A stretch of DNA of 39,002 nt. It comes from Patulibacter sp052039575. Lineage in GTDB: Bacteria; Actinomycetota; Thermoleophilia; Solirubrobacterales; Solirubrobacteraceae. The translations under genes and the position numbers were made by a program. The stretch covers positions 1-39,002 of the forward strand of contig JBQGEK010000328.1 in the NCBI GenBank assembly GCA_052039575.1, written 5' to 3'. The stretch's first letter is position 1. Each line of letters starts with the position of its first letter. Under the pieces are notes generated by a model. The model did no database searches. It worked only from the letters and a program-made list of their open reading frames with translations, and was not told the origin of the DNA. Positions 9,064 through 17,295 of the stretch are shown piece after piece.

Positions 9064-9077
9064 AGGGCCCGGGCCCT
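9064..9077. terminator. Perfect 14-bp palindrome between convergent genes
   Basis: AGGGCCCGGGCCCT is a perfect palindrome 12 nt after the gatB stop and touching the stop codon of the convergent small gene. Its position suggests a shared terminator, but there is no U-run. Confidence 0.35.
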
Positions 9078-9360
9078 AGACCGACGAGACCACGGTCGCG
9101 TCGGTCTGGGGGACCAGAGCGCCCAGCTCGTCGCGGACCGGACCCCAGAGCTCGCGCTTGGTCAGCGAGACCTCGAGGTTCCAGCGGGTGCCGTCGCGGA
9201 AGGCGACGACCATCAGGCGCGAGAACCAGCCCTGCCGCATCTCGACGCCGCGGATCAAGTCTCGCGGCTCCTCGGTCTCGACGCGCGTCAGGCGGTACAG
9301 CTGCGGACCGCGGACGTCGCGGTCGAGCGAGAAGACGACGACCCGCGTCGGGGTGACCAC
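9076..9360 (-). CDS. Small protein resembling a bacterial PH-like domain; true start uncertain
   Basis: At least 94 residues with alternating beta-strand patterns (VVTPTRVVVFSLDRDV, QLYRLTRVE, LMVVAFRDGTRWNLEVS) and a final helix. This recalls bacterial PH-like domains that carry a TxxRVLVFS strand, but I cannot name a family firmly. The first conventional start is the GTG at 9360. However, the frame stays open and protein-like upstream (GFGAWNHEPLAGAQVRYL precedes it directly) back to a stop near 9579, with no ATG, GTG or TTG. A CTG at 9513 preceded by GAGGGG could be the real start, giving about 145 residues. The gene converges on gatB. Confidence 0.7.
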   Translation of the reverse strand: MVTPTRVVVFSLDRDVRGPQLYRLTRVETEEPRDLIRGVEMRQGWFSRLMVVAFRDGTRWNLEVSLTKRELWGPVRDELGALVPQTDATVVSSV

Positions 9361-9572
9361 CAGGTATCGGACCTGCGCTCCGGCGAGTGGTTCGTGGTTC
9401 CAGGCTCCGAATCCCGGCGCCCGCCGGGGTACGGGGGAGACCGGCGTGGCGGCCAGTATCGGTTCGCCCAGGTGGGCGGCGGCTGTGGTGCTCAGGCTGC
9501 TCCAGCGGAACAGGGTGATCCCCTCACTCTGGGTTGCGGTCGGGCGTCCGCGTGACGAACTCCTGCTCCCGC

Positions 9573-9578
9573 TAGGCT
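9573..9578 (+). promoter_or_regulatory. -10 hexamer TAGGCT of the zinc-ribbon membrane gene
   Basis: TAGGCT is followed by 6 nt and the GTG at 9585. The surrounding CTAGGCTAG is near-palindromic and also offers a TAGCCT on the minus strand toward the divergent small gene. Confidence 0.5.
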
Positions 9579-9584
9579 AGTCGT

Positions 9585-10016
9585 GTGGGTGGATCGTTCG
9601 CGTTCTTCCTCCTGATCTGCGTGTTGTTCGGCGTGGCAGGAGGCCTTCAGGGCCGGGCCAAGGGCAGCTCGTTCGTGCTCTGGTTCATGATCGCGGCCGC
9701 GGTGCCGCTGTTCGGCTTCCTGGCCGCGTTGGCGTATCCTGGCAACCGCCACGAGCTGCGCCGCTCCTGCGACGGCTGCGGCAAGCTGCTGCCGATCACC
9801 GACACGATGTGCATGCGTTGCGGCACCGACCTGGACTTCCCCGACGAGGTCTACCTGCCGCCGGGCGTCCAGCCGCCGCCCGAGGATCCCGCGCCGGATC
9901 CCGCGGACGAGGCCCGGCCGGCCACGGACGACCCTCCGGCGGAACGCTCGCCGTACGAGGTCGCGGCCGACGTCGAGACGACGTCCGCCGCCGGTGCGCG
10001 TCATCCGGCCGGGTGA
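9585..10016 (+). CDS. Membrane protein with zinc-ribbon and acidic Pro-rich tail
   Basis: 143 residues of unknown function. Two hydrophobic helices come first (about 4-20 and 29-48), joined by a short basic loop (QGRAKG). A treble-cysteine zinc-ribbon follows: CDGCGKLLPITDTMCMRCG, with CxxC pairs at about 64-67 and 80-83. The remainder is an acidic, Pro-rich tail that is probably disordered. The layout suggests a membrane-anchored cytoplasmic zinc finger. The GTG start is leaderless by position of the -10. It lies upstream of ilvB, separated by 104 nt and a hairpin, so functional linkage to ilvBN is doubtful. Confidence 0.8.
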   Translation: MGGSFAFFLLICVLFGVAGGLQGRAKGSSFVLWFMIAAAVPLFGFLAALAYPGNRHELRRSCDGCGKLLPITDTMCMRCGTDLDFPDEVYLPPGVQPPPEDPAPDPADEARPATDDPPAERSPYEVAADVETTSAAGARHPAG

Positions 10017-10050
10017 CCTGGGATACCACTGATAACCTTCGCCGTCCGGG

Positions 10051-10069
10051 TCACCCGCCACGCGGGTGA
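10051..10069 (+). terminator. Hairpin in the ilvB leader, terminator or attenuator
   Basis: TCACCCGC and GCGGGTGA form a perfect 8-bp stem with a 3-nt loop, followed by TCTTTCGTT. It lies between the zinc-ribbon gene and ilvB. It could end the upstream transcript, or act as an attenuator since actinobacterial ilvBN operons are often attenuated. I found no leader peptide rich in Ile, Leu or Val. Confidence 0.45.
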
Positions 10070-10120
10070 TCTTTCGTTCCCCAGGACAACGCTCGGAAGA
10101 GTCGGAAGGAGGTTGGGCGG

Positions 10121-11815
10121 ATGCGTGCAGTCGACGCAATCATGGAGTGCCTGAAGGCGGAGGGCGTCGACGTCGTATTCGGCTACCCCGGCGGTGCGAA
10201 CCTGCCGACCTACGACGCCTTCTACGACGCGGACATCCATCACGTGCTCGTCCGCCACGAGGCGGGGGCGGGTCACGCCGCCCAGGGCTACGCCAAGACG
10301 ACGGGCAAGGTCGGCGTGGCGTTCGGTACCTCAGGCCCCGGTGCGACCAACCTGGTCACGCCGATCATGGACGCGATGATGGACTCGGTCCCGGTGGTCT
10401 TCTTCACCGGCCAGGTCCGTACCGAGCTGCTCGGCACGGATGGCTTCCAGGAAGCGGACACGATCGGCATCACGATGCCGGCGGTCAAGCACAGCTTCAT
10501 GATCACCGACCCGCGCGAGATCCCGCGGACGATCCACGAGGCGTTCCACATCGCCCGCACGGGACGTCCCGGACCGGTCGTGATCGACGTGCCGATGGAC
10601 CTGTCGAAGGTCGACATCGCCTACGAGCCCGTGACCGACGTCCAGCTGCCCGGCTACCAGCCGCGCGTGGCCGGCAACTCCAAGCAGATCAAGCAGGCCG
10701 CCCGCGCGCTCGCCGCGGCTCGCCGCCCGGTGATCTACGCCGGCGGCGGCGTGATCCTCGCCGACGCGTCCGACGCGCTGCGCGACCTGGTCCGCGAGGG
10801 CGGGTTCCCGATCACGAACACGCTGATGGGCCTCGGCTCGTACCCCGCGCCGGATCCGCAGTTCCTCGGCATGCTCGGCATGCACGGCACTCGCGCCGCC
10901 AACTACGCGATGGACGAGGCCGACCTGATCTGCGCGATCGGCGCCCGCTTCGACGACCGCGTGACCGGCAAGCTGTCGGAGTTCGCCCCGCGCGCGAAGT
11001 TCATCCACATCGACGTCGATCCGGCGGAGATCTCGAAGAACATCCCGGCCCATATCCCGATCGTCGGCGACGCCAAGCAGATCTTGCCGCGGCTGACCGA
11101 GGAGTACCGCGGCCTGCAGGCCGATGCCTCGCGGATGGACGAGTGGTGGCAGCGGATCCACGCCTGGCAGGCCCGTCACCCGCTCGGCTACGAGCCGGGC
11201 GAGAACGGCGAGATCAAGCCGCAGCAGGTGATCGAGACGATCTACCGGATCACCGGTGGCGACGCGATCATCTGCTCCGACGTCGGCCAGCACCAGATGT
11301 GGGCGGCGCAGTACTACCACTTCCCCGAGCCCCGTCGTTGGATCAACTCCGGCGGTCTCGGGACGATGGGCTTCGGCCTGCCGGCCGCGATCGGCGCGCA
11401 GATCGGCGATCCCGAGCGGACCACCGTGGTGGTCTCCGGTGACGGCTCGATCCAGATGAACATCCAGGAGCTGGCCACGATCCGCCAGGAGAACATCCCG
11501 GTCAAGGTGGTCGTGCTGAACAACGGCTTCCTGGGGATGGTCCGCCAGTGGCAGGAGCTGTTCTGGCAGGAGCGCTACAGCCACGTCGACATGAAGACGT
11601 TCGGCGGTGAGGAGGCGTTCCCCGACTTCGTCAAGCTCGCGGACGCCTACGGGATCCGTGGGATCCGGCTGACCGAGTCGGGCTCGTTCGAGGACGATCT
11701 GCGGGCGGCGTTCGAGGCCGAGGGCCCGGCGTTCATCGACGTGCGCGTCACGCGCGACGAGAAGGTGTATCCGATGATCGCGCCCGGCGAGGCCGCGCGG
11801 GACATGGTGGGTTGA
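10121..11815 (+). CDS. ilvB: Acetolactate synthase, large catalytic subunit
   Basis: ThDP enzyme that condenses pyruvate with pyruvate or 2-oxobutyrate, the first common step to valine, leucine and isoleucine. The 564 residues cover all three domains. Catalytic Glu47 is in VRHEAGAGHAAQGYAKTTG, and GTSGPGATNLVTPI is the conserved substrate-site loop. The ThDP/Mg motif starts with GDGSIQMNIQEL (about 440) and ends near NNGFLGMVRQWQ (about 466). A strong ribosome binding site GGAAGGAGG (10104-10112) sits 8 nt before the ATG, so this gene, unlike many neighbours, has a leader. Its stop overlaps the start of ilvN. Confidence 0.97.
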   Translation: MRAVDAIMECLKAEGVDVVFGYPGGANLPTYDAFYDADIHHVLVRHEAGAGHAAQGYAKTTGKVGVAFGTSGPGATNLVTPIMDAMMDSVPVVFFTGQVRTELLGTDGFQEADTIGITMPAVKHSFMITDPREIPRTIHEAFHIARTGRPGPVVIDVPMDLSKVDIAYEPVTDVQLPGYQPRVAGNSKQIKQAARALAAARRPVIYAGGGVILADASDALRDLVREGGFPITNTLMGLGSYPAPDPQFLGMLGMHGTRAANYAMDEADLICAIGARFDDRVTGKLSEFAPRAKFIHIDVDPAEISKNIPAHIPIVGDAKQILPRLTEEYRGLQADASRMDEWWQRIHAWQARHPLGYEPGENGEIKPQQVIETIYRITGGDAIICSDVGQHQMWAAQYYHFPEPRRWINSGGLGTMGFGLPAAIGAQIGDPERTTVVVSGDGSIQMNIQELATIRQENIPVKVVVLNNGFLGMVRQWQELFWQERYSHVDMKTFGGEEAFPDFVKLADAYGIRGIRLTESGSFEDDLRAAFEAEGPAFIDVRVTRDEKVYPMIAPGEAARDMVG

Positions 11816-12369
11816 TGATGGTGGACGCGAACGAGCTGCTGAGCCTCGACGACCTGCAGGCCGCGGGCAACGTCCGCACGGGACGCCAGCACGTCCTCTC
11901 GATCCTGGTGGAGAACAAGCCCGGCGTGCTGACGCGCGTGTCGGGGCTGTTCACCCGCCGCGGGTTCAACATCGACACGCTCTCGGTCGGCCCCACCGAC
12001 GACGAGCGGATCTCGCGGATCACGCTGACCCTCGACGGCTCGTCGCAGCCGATCGATCAGGTCACGAAGCAGTTGCACAAGCTGGTCAACGTCCTGAAGA
12101 TCAAGGATCTCGACCCCGCCGAGACGGTCGCCCGCGAGCTGGCGCTGTTCAAGGTCTCGTGCGACCCGCAGAGTCGTTCCGAGATCCGCGAGCTGGCCGA
12201 GGTCTTCCGCGGCAAGGTCGTCGACGTCGGGAAGCGCTCGATCATCGTCGAGGTGACCGGCGACCGGTCGAAGATCGAGGCGTTCGAGCGGCTGGTCCGT
12301 CCGTACGGGCTGGTCGAGATGATTCGCACCGGCAGCGTGGCGATCGCCCGCGGCCGCGAAGAGACCTGA
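11815..12369 (+). CDS. ilvN: Acetolactate synthase, small regulatory subunit
   Basis: Regulatory partner of IlvB; it binds valine and activates the catalytic subunit. The N-terminal ACT domain is seen at about 22-95 (HVLSILVENKPGVLTRVSGLFTRRGFNIDTLSVGPT). The C-terminal domain (about 100-180) includes ELALFKV and IIVEVTGDRSKIEAF. The 184-residue length is typical. I start at the ATG at 11815, which shares its A with the ilvB stop (TGATG). A TTG three bases upstream or the next ATG at 11818 are alternatives. A large palindrome follows the gene. Confidence 0.95.
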   Translation: MMVDANELLSLDDLQAAGNVRTGRQHVLSILVENKPGVLTRVSGLFTRRGFNIDTLSVGPTDDERISRITLTLDGSSQPIDQVTKQLHKLVNVLKIKDLDPAETVARELALFKVSCDPQSRSEIRELAEVFRGKVVDVGKRSIIVEVTGDRSKIEAFERLVRPYGLVEMIRTGSVAIARGREET

Positions 12370-12382
12370 TCGCCCACGGCCG

Positions 12383-12424
12383 GGATCGCGACTCCGTCGA
12401 CGGCCGTCGACGGAGGATCGATCC
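12383..12424. repeat. Nested perfect palindrome after ilvN
   Basis: 12392-12415 is a perfect 24-bp palindrome made of CTCCGTCGACGG followed by its reverse complement. It is flanked by a second pair of arms, GGATCG (12383-12388) and CGATCC (12419-12424), with 3-nt internal mismatches. It fills most of the 76-nt gap before menF. It could be a strong terminator stem without a U-run or a dimeric protein site. No menF promoter is obvious. Confidence 0.6.
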
Positions 12425-12445
12425 GGACCGCTGAAGCTCCCCACC

Positions 12446-13906
12446 ATGACCCCCGCCACGCTCCCCGCCCGCGACGCCCGTGGTCCGGTTGCCGTCCCGA
12501 TCGGCGACCACGAGCGGACGCGGCTGCTGCGGTACGCGACCGAGGCGCGGCGTCGCGCCGAGCGCGGGCGGCACGATCAGGTGCTCGCTGCGATCACCGT
12601 CGATGGTCCGCGGGGACTGGACGTCGCGGCGGTCGTGACCTGCGGCCGGGCGCCCGGCGAGAGCTGGACGGTCTACGAGCAGCGCGAGCGCCACGGCCAG
12701 GCGCTCGCCACCCTCGGCACCGTCGTCGCGCTCGAGGCGGGTGGGCCGCGGCGCTTCCGGATCGTGTCCGACCACTGGTCGCAGCTGACCGCGCACGCGA
12801 TCACCGACCTCGGCACGGGCCAGGAGGCCGAAGGCCTCGTGGCCGTCGGCGGGTTCGCCTTCGCCGACGACGGCGCGCGGTCGCCGGTCTGGGAAGACTT
12901 CCGCTCGGCGTCGTTGCACGTGCCGCAGGTCGCGCTGGCGACCAACCGCGATCGGGTGCGGGCCACGGTCACCGTCGCGGTCGGTGCGCACGACGATCCG
13001 GCGGCGCTCGTCGACGCCGCGCTCGGTCGGGTAGCTCGGCTGCGACCGGCCCGTCCTCCGATGCTCGATCCCGATCCGGTGCAGCGCGGACGGGTCGCCT
13101 CGGTGCTGTCGCCAGCCCACTACGAGGACGCGGTCGCGCGCAGCGTCGCGGCGATCCGCGCGGGGGAGATGGAGAAGATCGTGCTGGCCCGCGAGGTCCA
13201 GGTGACCGGTCGGCCGACCCCCGACCCCGCGGCGATGATCGGCGTGATGCGCGATGCGTACGACGGCTGCTGCGTGGTCGGCGTCGGCCGCGGCGACAGG
13301 AGCTTTGTGGCGGCGACCCCCGAGCTGCTGCTGCGCCGTCACGGCCACCGGGTGGCGACGTTGGCGCTGGCCGGCACGACCGGGCGCAGCAGCGACCCGG
13401 CGGTCGACGTGCACCTGGGTGAGCACCTGCTGCGCTCCGCGAAGAACCGCGAGGAGCATGCGATCGTGGTCCGCCGGATCCTCGACCGGCTCGACGGGGT
13501 CGCGCTCTGGACCACGGCCGGCGAGCAACCGGAGATCGTCCAGGCGGCCAGCGTCCAGCACCTGGCGACTCCGATTCGCGCCCAGCTGGCGGACGCGGTC
13601 GGCGTGCTCGAGCTCGTCGAGCGGCTGCACCCGACGCCGGCCGTCGGTGGGTTCCCCGAGGCGGACACCCTGGCCCGGATCCCGGCGCTGGAGGGGATGG
13701 ACCGCGGCTGGTACGCCGGACCGGTCGGCTGGGTCGACAGCGCCGGCGACGGGGACTTCTCTGTCGCGCTGCGCTCGGCGCTGCTCGAGCCCGAGGTCGC
13801 GCACTGCTACGCCGGGGTCGGCGTGGTCGCCGACAGCGACCCGGCCGCCGAGCTGGCGGAGACCGAGATCAAGCTGCAGGCGCTGCTCCCGCTGCTTGCC
13901 GCCTGA
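12446..13906 (+). CDS. menF: Isochorismate synthase
   Basis: Converts chorismate to isochorismate, the entry to menaquinone. The 486 residues end in a complete chorismate-binding domain: EKIVLAREV (about 240), LALAGTTGRS, the HPTPAVGG motif, EGMDRGWYAGPVGWVD, and the Mg-binding end GVGVVADSDPAAELAETEIK. The absence of a lyase partner, and the neighbouring men genes, favour MenF over EntC or anthranilate-type enzymes. It starts at ATG 12446 with no good ribosome binding site. It converges on the sugar ABC operon 19 nt downstream. Confidence 0.92.
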   Translation: MTPATLPARDARGPVAVPIGDHERTRLLRYATEARRRAERGRHDQVLAAITVDGPRGLDVAAVVTCGRAPGESWTVYEQRERHGQALATLGTVVALEAGGPRRFRIVSDHWSQLTAHAITDLGTGQEAEGLVAVGGFAFADDGARSPVWEDFRSASLHVPQVALATNRDRVRATVTVAVGAHDDPAALVDAALGRVARLRPARPPMLDPDPVQRGRVASVLSPAHYEDAVARSVAAIRAGEMEKIVLAREVQVTGRPTPDPAAMIGVMRDAYDGCCVVGVGRGDRSFVAATPELLLRRHGHRVATLALAGTTGRSSDPAVDVHLGEHLLRSAKNREEHAIVVRRILDRLDGVALWTTAGEQPEIVQAASVQHLATPIRAQLADAVGVLELVERLHPTPAVGGFPEADTLARIPALEGMDRGWYAGPVGWVDSAGDGDFSVALRSALLEPEVAHCYAGVGVVADSDPAAELAETEIKLQALLPLLAA

Positions 13907-13925
13907 CCCGGACCGCCCGTGCCGA

Positions 13926-15191
13926 TCAACTTCGTCCCTGGGCGAGCCGGCGCTTGCGCGCGAGCGCGTCGAGGATCACGGCACCGGCCAGCACCGCGCC
14001 CGTGACGATGAACTTGACCGAGGACTCGAAGGCGAGCAGGTCCATCCCGTTGGAGATCGATCCGATCACCAGCGCGCCGAGCAGCGCGGCCCAGACCGAT
14101 CCGCGGCCACCGAACAGCGATACGCCGGCGATCACCGGGCCGGCGATCGCCAGCAGCAGCACGTCGCCCGTGCCCGACGACTGGTTGACCGCCAGTAGGC
14201 GCGACGCGGCCAGAACGCCACCGGCTGCGGCCAGCGTCGACGCGAGCACGAAGACGATCGTCTTGACCCGACGGGTCGGGATCCCGGCGCGACGCGTCGC
14301 TTCGTCGTTGCCGCCAGCCGCCAGCACGTGGCGGCCGTAGGGCGTGCGGGTGATCAGCGTGTCGAAGATCAGCACCAGCCCGACGAGGATCATCAGCGAC
14401 GTCGGCACCCCGCGGTCCTGGTTGACGACGTAGACGGTCGCGACGATCGCCAGCGCGATCAGGCCGATCCGGAAGACCGCGCGGATCAGCGGCTCGAGCT
14501 CGAGCCCGGCGGCCGCCCGTCGTCGTCGGCCGACCACGTTGACGGCGACCAGCAGCCCGATCGCCGCCAGCGCGACGATCCACGCCAAGCCCTCGGCGAG
14601 GAAGGTGTTGGCCAGGTTCGTGATCGTCGGATCGGTCACGTTGACCGTGCCCTGCTCGCCGAGCACGCGCAGCTGGACGCCCTGCCACGTCAGCAGCCCG
14701 GCGAGCGTGATCACGAACGACGGGATCCCGAGCCAGGTCACGATCGACCCCTGGGTCAGGCCGATCGCGGCGCCGACGAGCAGCGCGGCGCCGATCGCCA
14801 GCCAGCCGTTCCAGTCGTGCTGGACCGAGAGCACCGCCATCACCGCGCCCGCGAGCCCGCTGACCGCTCCGACCGAGAGGTCGATCTCGCCCAGCAGCAA
14901 CACCAGCACGACCCCGACCGAGATCGTGCCCGTGGCCGCGACCTGCAGCGCCAGGTTGGTCAGGTTGACCGCGGTCAGGAAGCGGTCGTTGGCGATCGCG
15001 AAGACCAGCCAGATCAAGGCCAGGACGACGATCACCCGGGCCGAGCTGACCTCGCCGGATCCGCCGAAGAGGGCGCGCAGGCCGGTCGGCTGCCCGTCGC
15101 GGGCATCGACGGCGACGGCGGACGCGGTCGGGTCGACCTGCGGGTCCTCCTGCGGCTCGTCGGCGGTTGGGGAGGAGCGGAACGACATCAT
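13926..15191 (-). CDS. Sugar ABC transporter permease (XylH/RbsC type)
   Basis: Integral membrane permease of a CUT2-type importer for a monosaccharide. The 421 residues begin with a 45-residue polar N-terminus, then about 10 hydrophobic helices. The family segments LLLGEIDLSVGAVSGLAGA and YGRHVLAAGGNDEATRRAGI (the cytoplasmic loop that contacts the ATPase) are clear. The large size and split layout resemble XylH. Its ATG overlaps the stop of the ATPase gene (ATGA), and it is the last gene of the binding protein-ATPase-permease operon. Confidence 0.93.
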   Translation of the reverse strand: MMSFRSSPTADEPQEDPQVDPTASAVAVDARDGQPTGLRALFGGSGEVSSARVIVVLALIWLVFAIANDRFLTAVNLTNLALQVAATGTISVGVVLVLLLGEIDLSVGAVSGLAGAVMAVLSVQHDWNGWLAIGAALLVGAAIGLTQGSIVTWLGIPSFVITLAGLLTWQGVQLRVLGEQGTVNVTDPTITNLANTFLAEGLAWIVALAAIGLLVAVNVVGRRRRAAAGLELEPLIRAVFRIGLIALAIVATVYVVNQDRGVPTSLMILVGLVLIFDTLITRTPYGRHVLAAGGNDEATRRAGIPTRRVKTIVFVLASTLAAAGGVLAASRLLAVNQSSGTGDVLLLAIAGPVIAGVSLFGGRGSVWAALLGALVIGSISNGMDLLAFESSVKFIVTGAVLAGAVILDALARKRRLAQGRS

Positions 15192-16003
15192 GCCGAGTCC
15201 TCTGGAGCGGACGGGGTGGGCCCGACGTCGCCCTCGGCACCGGTGATCGCGCCGACGACCGCCTGACGCTGCTCGTCGCTGGCGTCGAACTGCCCCGCGT
15301 TGCGGCCGAGACGGAGCACGACCACGCGGTCGGCGACCCGGAACACGTTCGAGAGGTTGTGCGAGATCAGGATCACGCCGATGCCGCGGTCGCGCAGCCG
15401 GGTGACGAGCGCGAGCACCTGCGCGGTCTGGGCCACACCGAGCGCGGCGGTCGGCTCGTCGAGGATCACCAGCCGCGGGTCGCCGAGCATCGCGCGGGCG
15501 ATCGCCACCGTCTGGCGCTGACCGCCGGAGAGCGACCCGACCTCGGACCGCACCGATCGCAGCGTGCGGACCGCGAGCCGGTCGAGCAGCGTTCGGGTCT
15601 CGCGCTCCATCTCGATCTGGTCGAGGAACGGACCGTGGTGGTGCTCGTTCCCGAGGTGCAGGTTGGCGACGACGTCGAGGTTGTCGCAGAGCGCGAGGTC
15701 CTGGTAGACGACCGCGATTCCGAGGCGCGCCGCGTCGTTCGGCGCCGAGATCCGGGTCGGCCGCCCCGCGAACGTGAACGTCCCGCTGTCGGCGGGGACG
15801 ACGCCCGAGATCGCCTTGATCAGGGTCGACTTGCCGGCGCCGTTGTCGCCGACCAGCGCCACGACCTCGCCGGCCCGCACGTCGAGCGTCACGTCGGTCA
15901 GCGCCTGCACCGCGCCGAACCGCTTCGACACGCCCTCCAGGTGGAGCAGCGGCGGTTCCTCGGCCGACGCCGAAGCGGCGTCGGCCTGGGAGTCCGTGAC
16001 CAT
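15188..16003 (-). CDS. Sugar ABC transporter ATPase, single-domain
   Basis: ATP-hydrolysing subunit of the importer. Walker A GDNGAGKST is at 52-60, the Q-loop is in VVYQDLALCDN, the signature is SLSGGQRQ, Walker B is LVILDEPTAALG and the switch His is in ISHN. At 271 residues there is one nucleotide-binding domain, not the duplicated form of RbsA/XylG, so it must act as a homodimer like FrcA-type proteins. I chose the ATG at 16003, 2 nt after the binding-protein stop; an upstream extension would overlap that gene. It overlaps the permease start by 4 nt. Confidence 0.93.
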   Translation of the reverse strand: MVTDSQADAASASAEEPPLLHLEGVSKRFGAVQALTDVTLDVRAGEVVALVGDNGAGKSTLIKAISGVVPADSGTFTFAGRPTRISAPNDAARLGIAVVYQDLALCDNLDVVANLHLGNEHHHGPFLDQIEMERETRTLLDRLAVRTLRSVRSEVGSLSGGQRQTVAIARAMLGDPRLVILDEPTAALGVAQTAQVLALVTRLRDRGIGVILISHNLSNVFRVADRVVVLRLGRNAGQFDASDEQRQAVVGAITGAEGDVGPTPSAPEDSA

Positions 16004-16005
16004 GA

Positions 16006-17130
16006 TCAGCGGCTCGCGGTCAGTCCCGCCGCCTGGCACGCCTGCTGGTACTGCGGCGTGCAGATCTGGTCCACGGTGTAGATCCCGTCCGCGACGACCG
16101 TCGACTCGACGTTGTCCTTCGTCACCGCGACCGGGGTCAGCAGCACCGACGGCACCTGCTTCTGGCCGTTGTCGGTCTCACCGTTGATCAGACCCTTGGG
16201 GGCCGGGTCGCCCTGCGAGAGCGCGAACGCCAGCTGCGCCGCCGCCTGCGTCTCCGGCTTCGGGGCCTTGTAGACGGTCATGTACTGCGTGCCCGCGATG
16301 ATCCGCTGGATCGCGGCGAGCTCGGCGTCCTGCCCCGTGGTCGGGACCTCGGTCGGATCCATGCCCGCCCCCTTCATCGCGGCGATCGCCCCGCCGGCGG
16401 TGCCGTCGTTGGCGGCATAGACCCCGTCGATCTTGTTTGCGCCGATCGACGTGATCGCCTGGTCCATCTCGGTCTGCGCCTTGTCCGGTGACCAGTCGGG
16501 GGTGTCGTACTGCTTGGCGATGTCGAGTCCGGACGGCTCGAGCACACTCAGCGCGCCCTTCTTGAACTGCGCCGCGTTGCTGTCCGTCGGAGCCCCGTTG
16601 ATCATCACGATCGTCTTGCCGTCGGGTGGGTCGAGCGCCTTGACCAGCGCGTTGCCCTGGAGCTTCCCGACCTCCTCGTTGTTGAACGAGACGTAGTAGT
16701 CGATGTCGGCGTTGGCGATCAGCCGGTCGTACGAGACGACTGGGATGTCGGACTGCTTGGCCCGCGTCACGATCGATCCGGCCGACTCCGCGTCGACGGG
16801 GTCGAGCACCATCACGTCGGCGCCGTTCGTGATAGCGGCCTCCGCCTGCGACTGCTGCTTCGCCGCGTCCTGGTCGGCGTTGGCGTAGATCAGCTCGCAG
16901 TCGGGGCAGAGCCGCTTCAGCTCGGCCGTGAACCCGGGCCGGTCCTGTGCTTCGTAGCGGGTCGTCTTCGACTCCGGAAGCAGCAGCGCGATCGTCTTCG
17001 CCTCGGCGGCGCCGCCACCCGTCGTTCCGGCGTTCGAATCGTTCTCGTCGTCGCCGCAGGCGCTGAGGACGGTGCCGGCGAGCAACATCACCCCGACGGC
17101 TAGGGCCGTCGGAAGCTTGGAGGTGATCAT
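16006..17130 (-). CDS. Sugar-binding lipoprotein of ABC importer
   Basis: Extracytoplasmic solute-binding protein of the periplasmic-binding-protein type 1 fold, 374 residues. The N-terminus is a lipoprotein signal with lipobox VLSAC (Cys25), followed by a Gly/Ala/Thr linker. Domain segments such as KTIALLLPESKTTRYE, ADVMVLDPVDAES and GVYAANDGTAGGAIAAMKGAG match xylose/ribose-type binding proteins. The start at 17130 has AAGGAGA 6 nt upstream. It is the first gene of its operon, and a pair of palindromes lies in the divergent region upstream. The sugar is unknown; xylose-like is a guess from permease type. Confidence 0.92.
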   Translation of the reverse strand: MITSKLPTALAVGVMLLAGTVLSACGDDENDSNAGTTGGGAAEAKTIALLLPESKTTRYEAQDRPGFTAELKRLCPDCELIYANADQDAAKQQSQAEAAITNGADVMVLDPVDAESAGSIVTRAKQSDIPVVSYDRLIANADIDYYVSFNNEEVGKLQGNALVKALDPPDGKTIVMINGAPTDSNAAQFKKGALSVLEPSGLDIAKQYDTPDWSPDKAQTEMDQAITSIGANKIDGVYAANDGTAGGAIAAMKGAGMDPTEVPTTGQDAELAAIQRIIAGTQYMTVYKAPKPETQAAAQLAFALSQGDPAPKGLINGETDNGQKQVPSVLLTPVAVTKDNVESTVVADGIYTVDQICTPQYQQACQAAGLTASR

Positions 17131-17183
17131 GGAATGTCTCCTTCGTGGGACAACGGCGCCCCTGCGTGGTTCGCCGGGTGCGT

Positions 17184-17227
17184 GCGTACGCGATCCACTA
17201 CCCGCAAGCCGGGTGGGTCGCGTACGC
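17184..17227. promoter_or_regulatory. Paired GCGTACGC palindromes between sugar operon and GST-like gene
   Basis: GCGTACGC, itself palindromic, occurs at 17184-17191 and 17220-17227, 36 bp apart. Flanking bases make a larger perfect inverted repeat, GCGTACGCGA with TCGCGTACGC. A smaller stem (ACCCG/CGGGT) lies between. Probable binding sites for a dimeric or tetrameric regulator of the sugar operon. No regulator gene is adjacent. Confidence 0.6.
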
Positions 17228-17282
17228 CGCAAGGGTGATCTGCGGGGGTGAACCGCTGGCAGGGCCCCGCCGCCGCGCCGCA

Positions 17283-17288
17283 TACGAT
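17283..17288 (+). promoter_or_regulatory. -10 hexamer TACGAT of GST-like gene, leaderless
   Basis: TACGAT is followed by 7 nt and the GTG at 17296; no ribosome binding site is present. Confidence 0.45.
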
Positions 17289-17295
17289 TCGGACC

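Noticed and set aside
10013..10069. Short frame beginning GTG ACC TGG as an ilvB leader peptide
   Set aside because: No branched-chain codons and no ribosome site; it also overlaps the stop of the previous gene.
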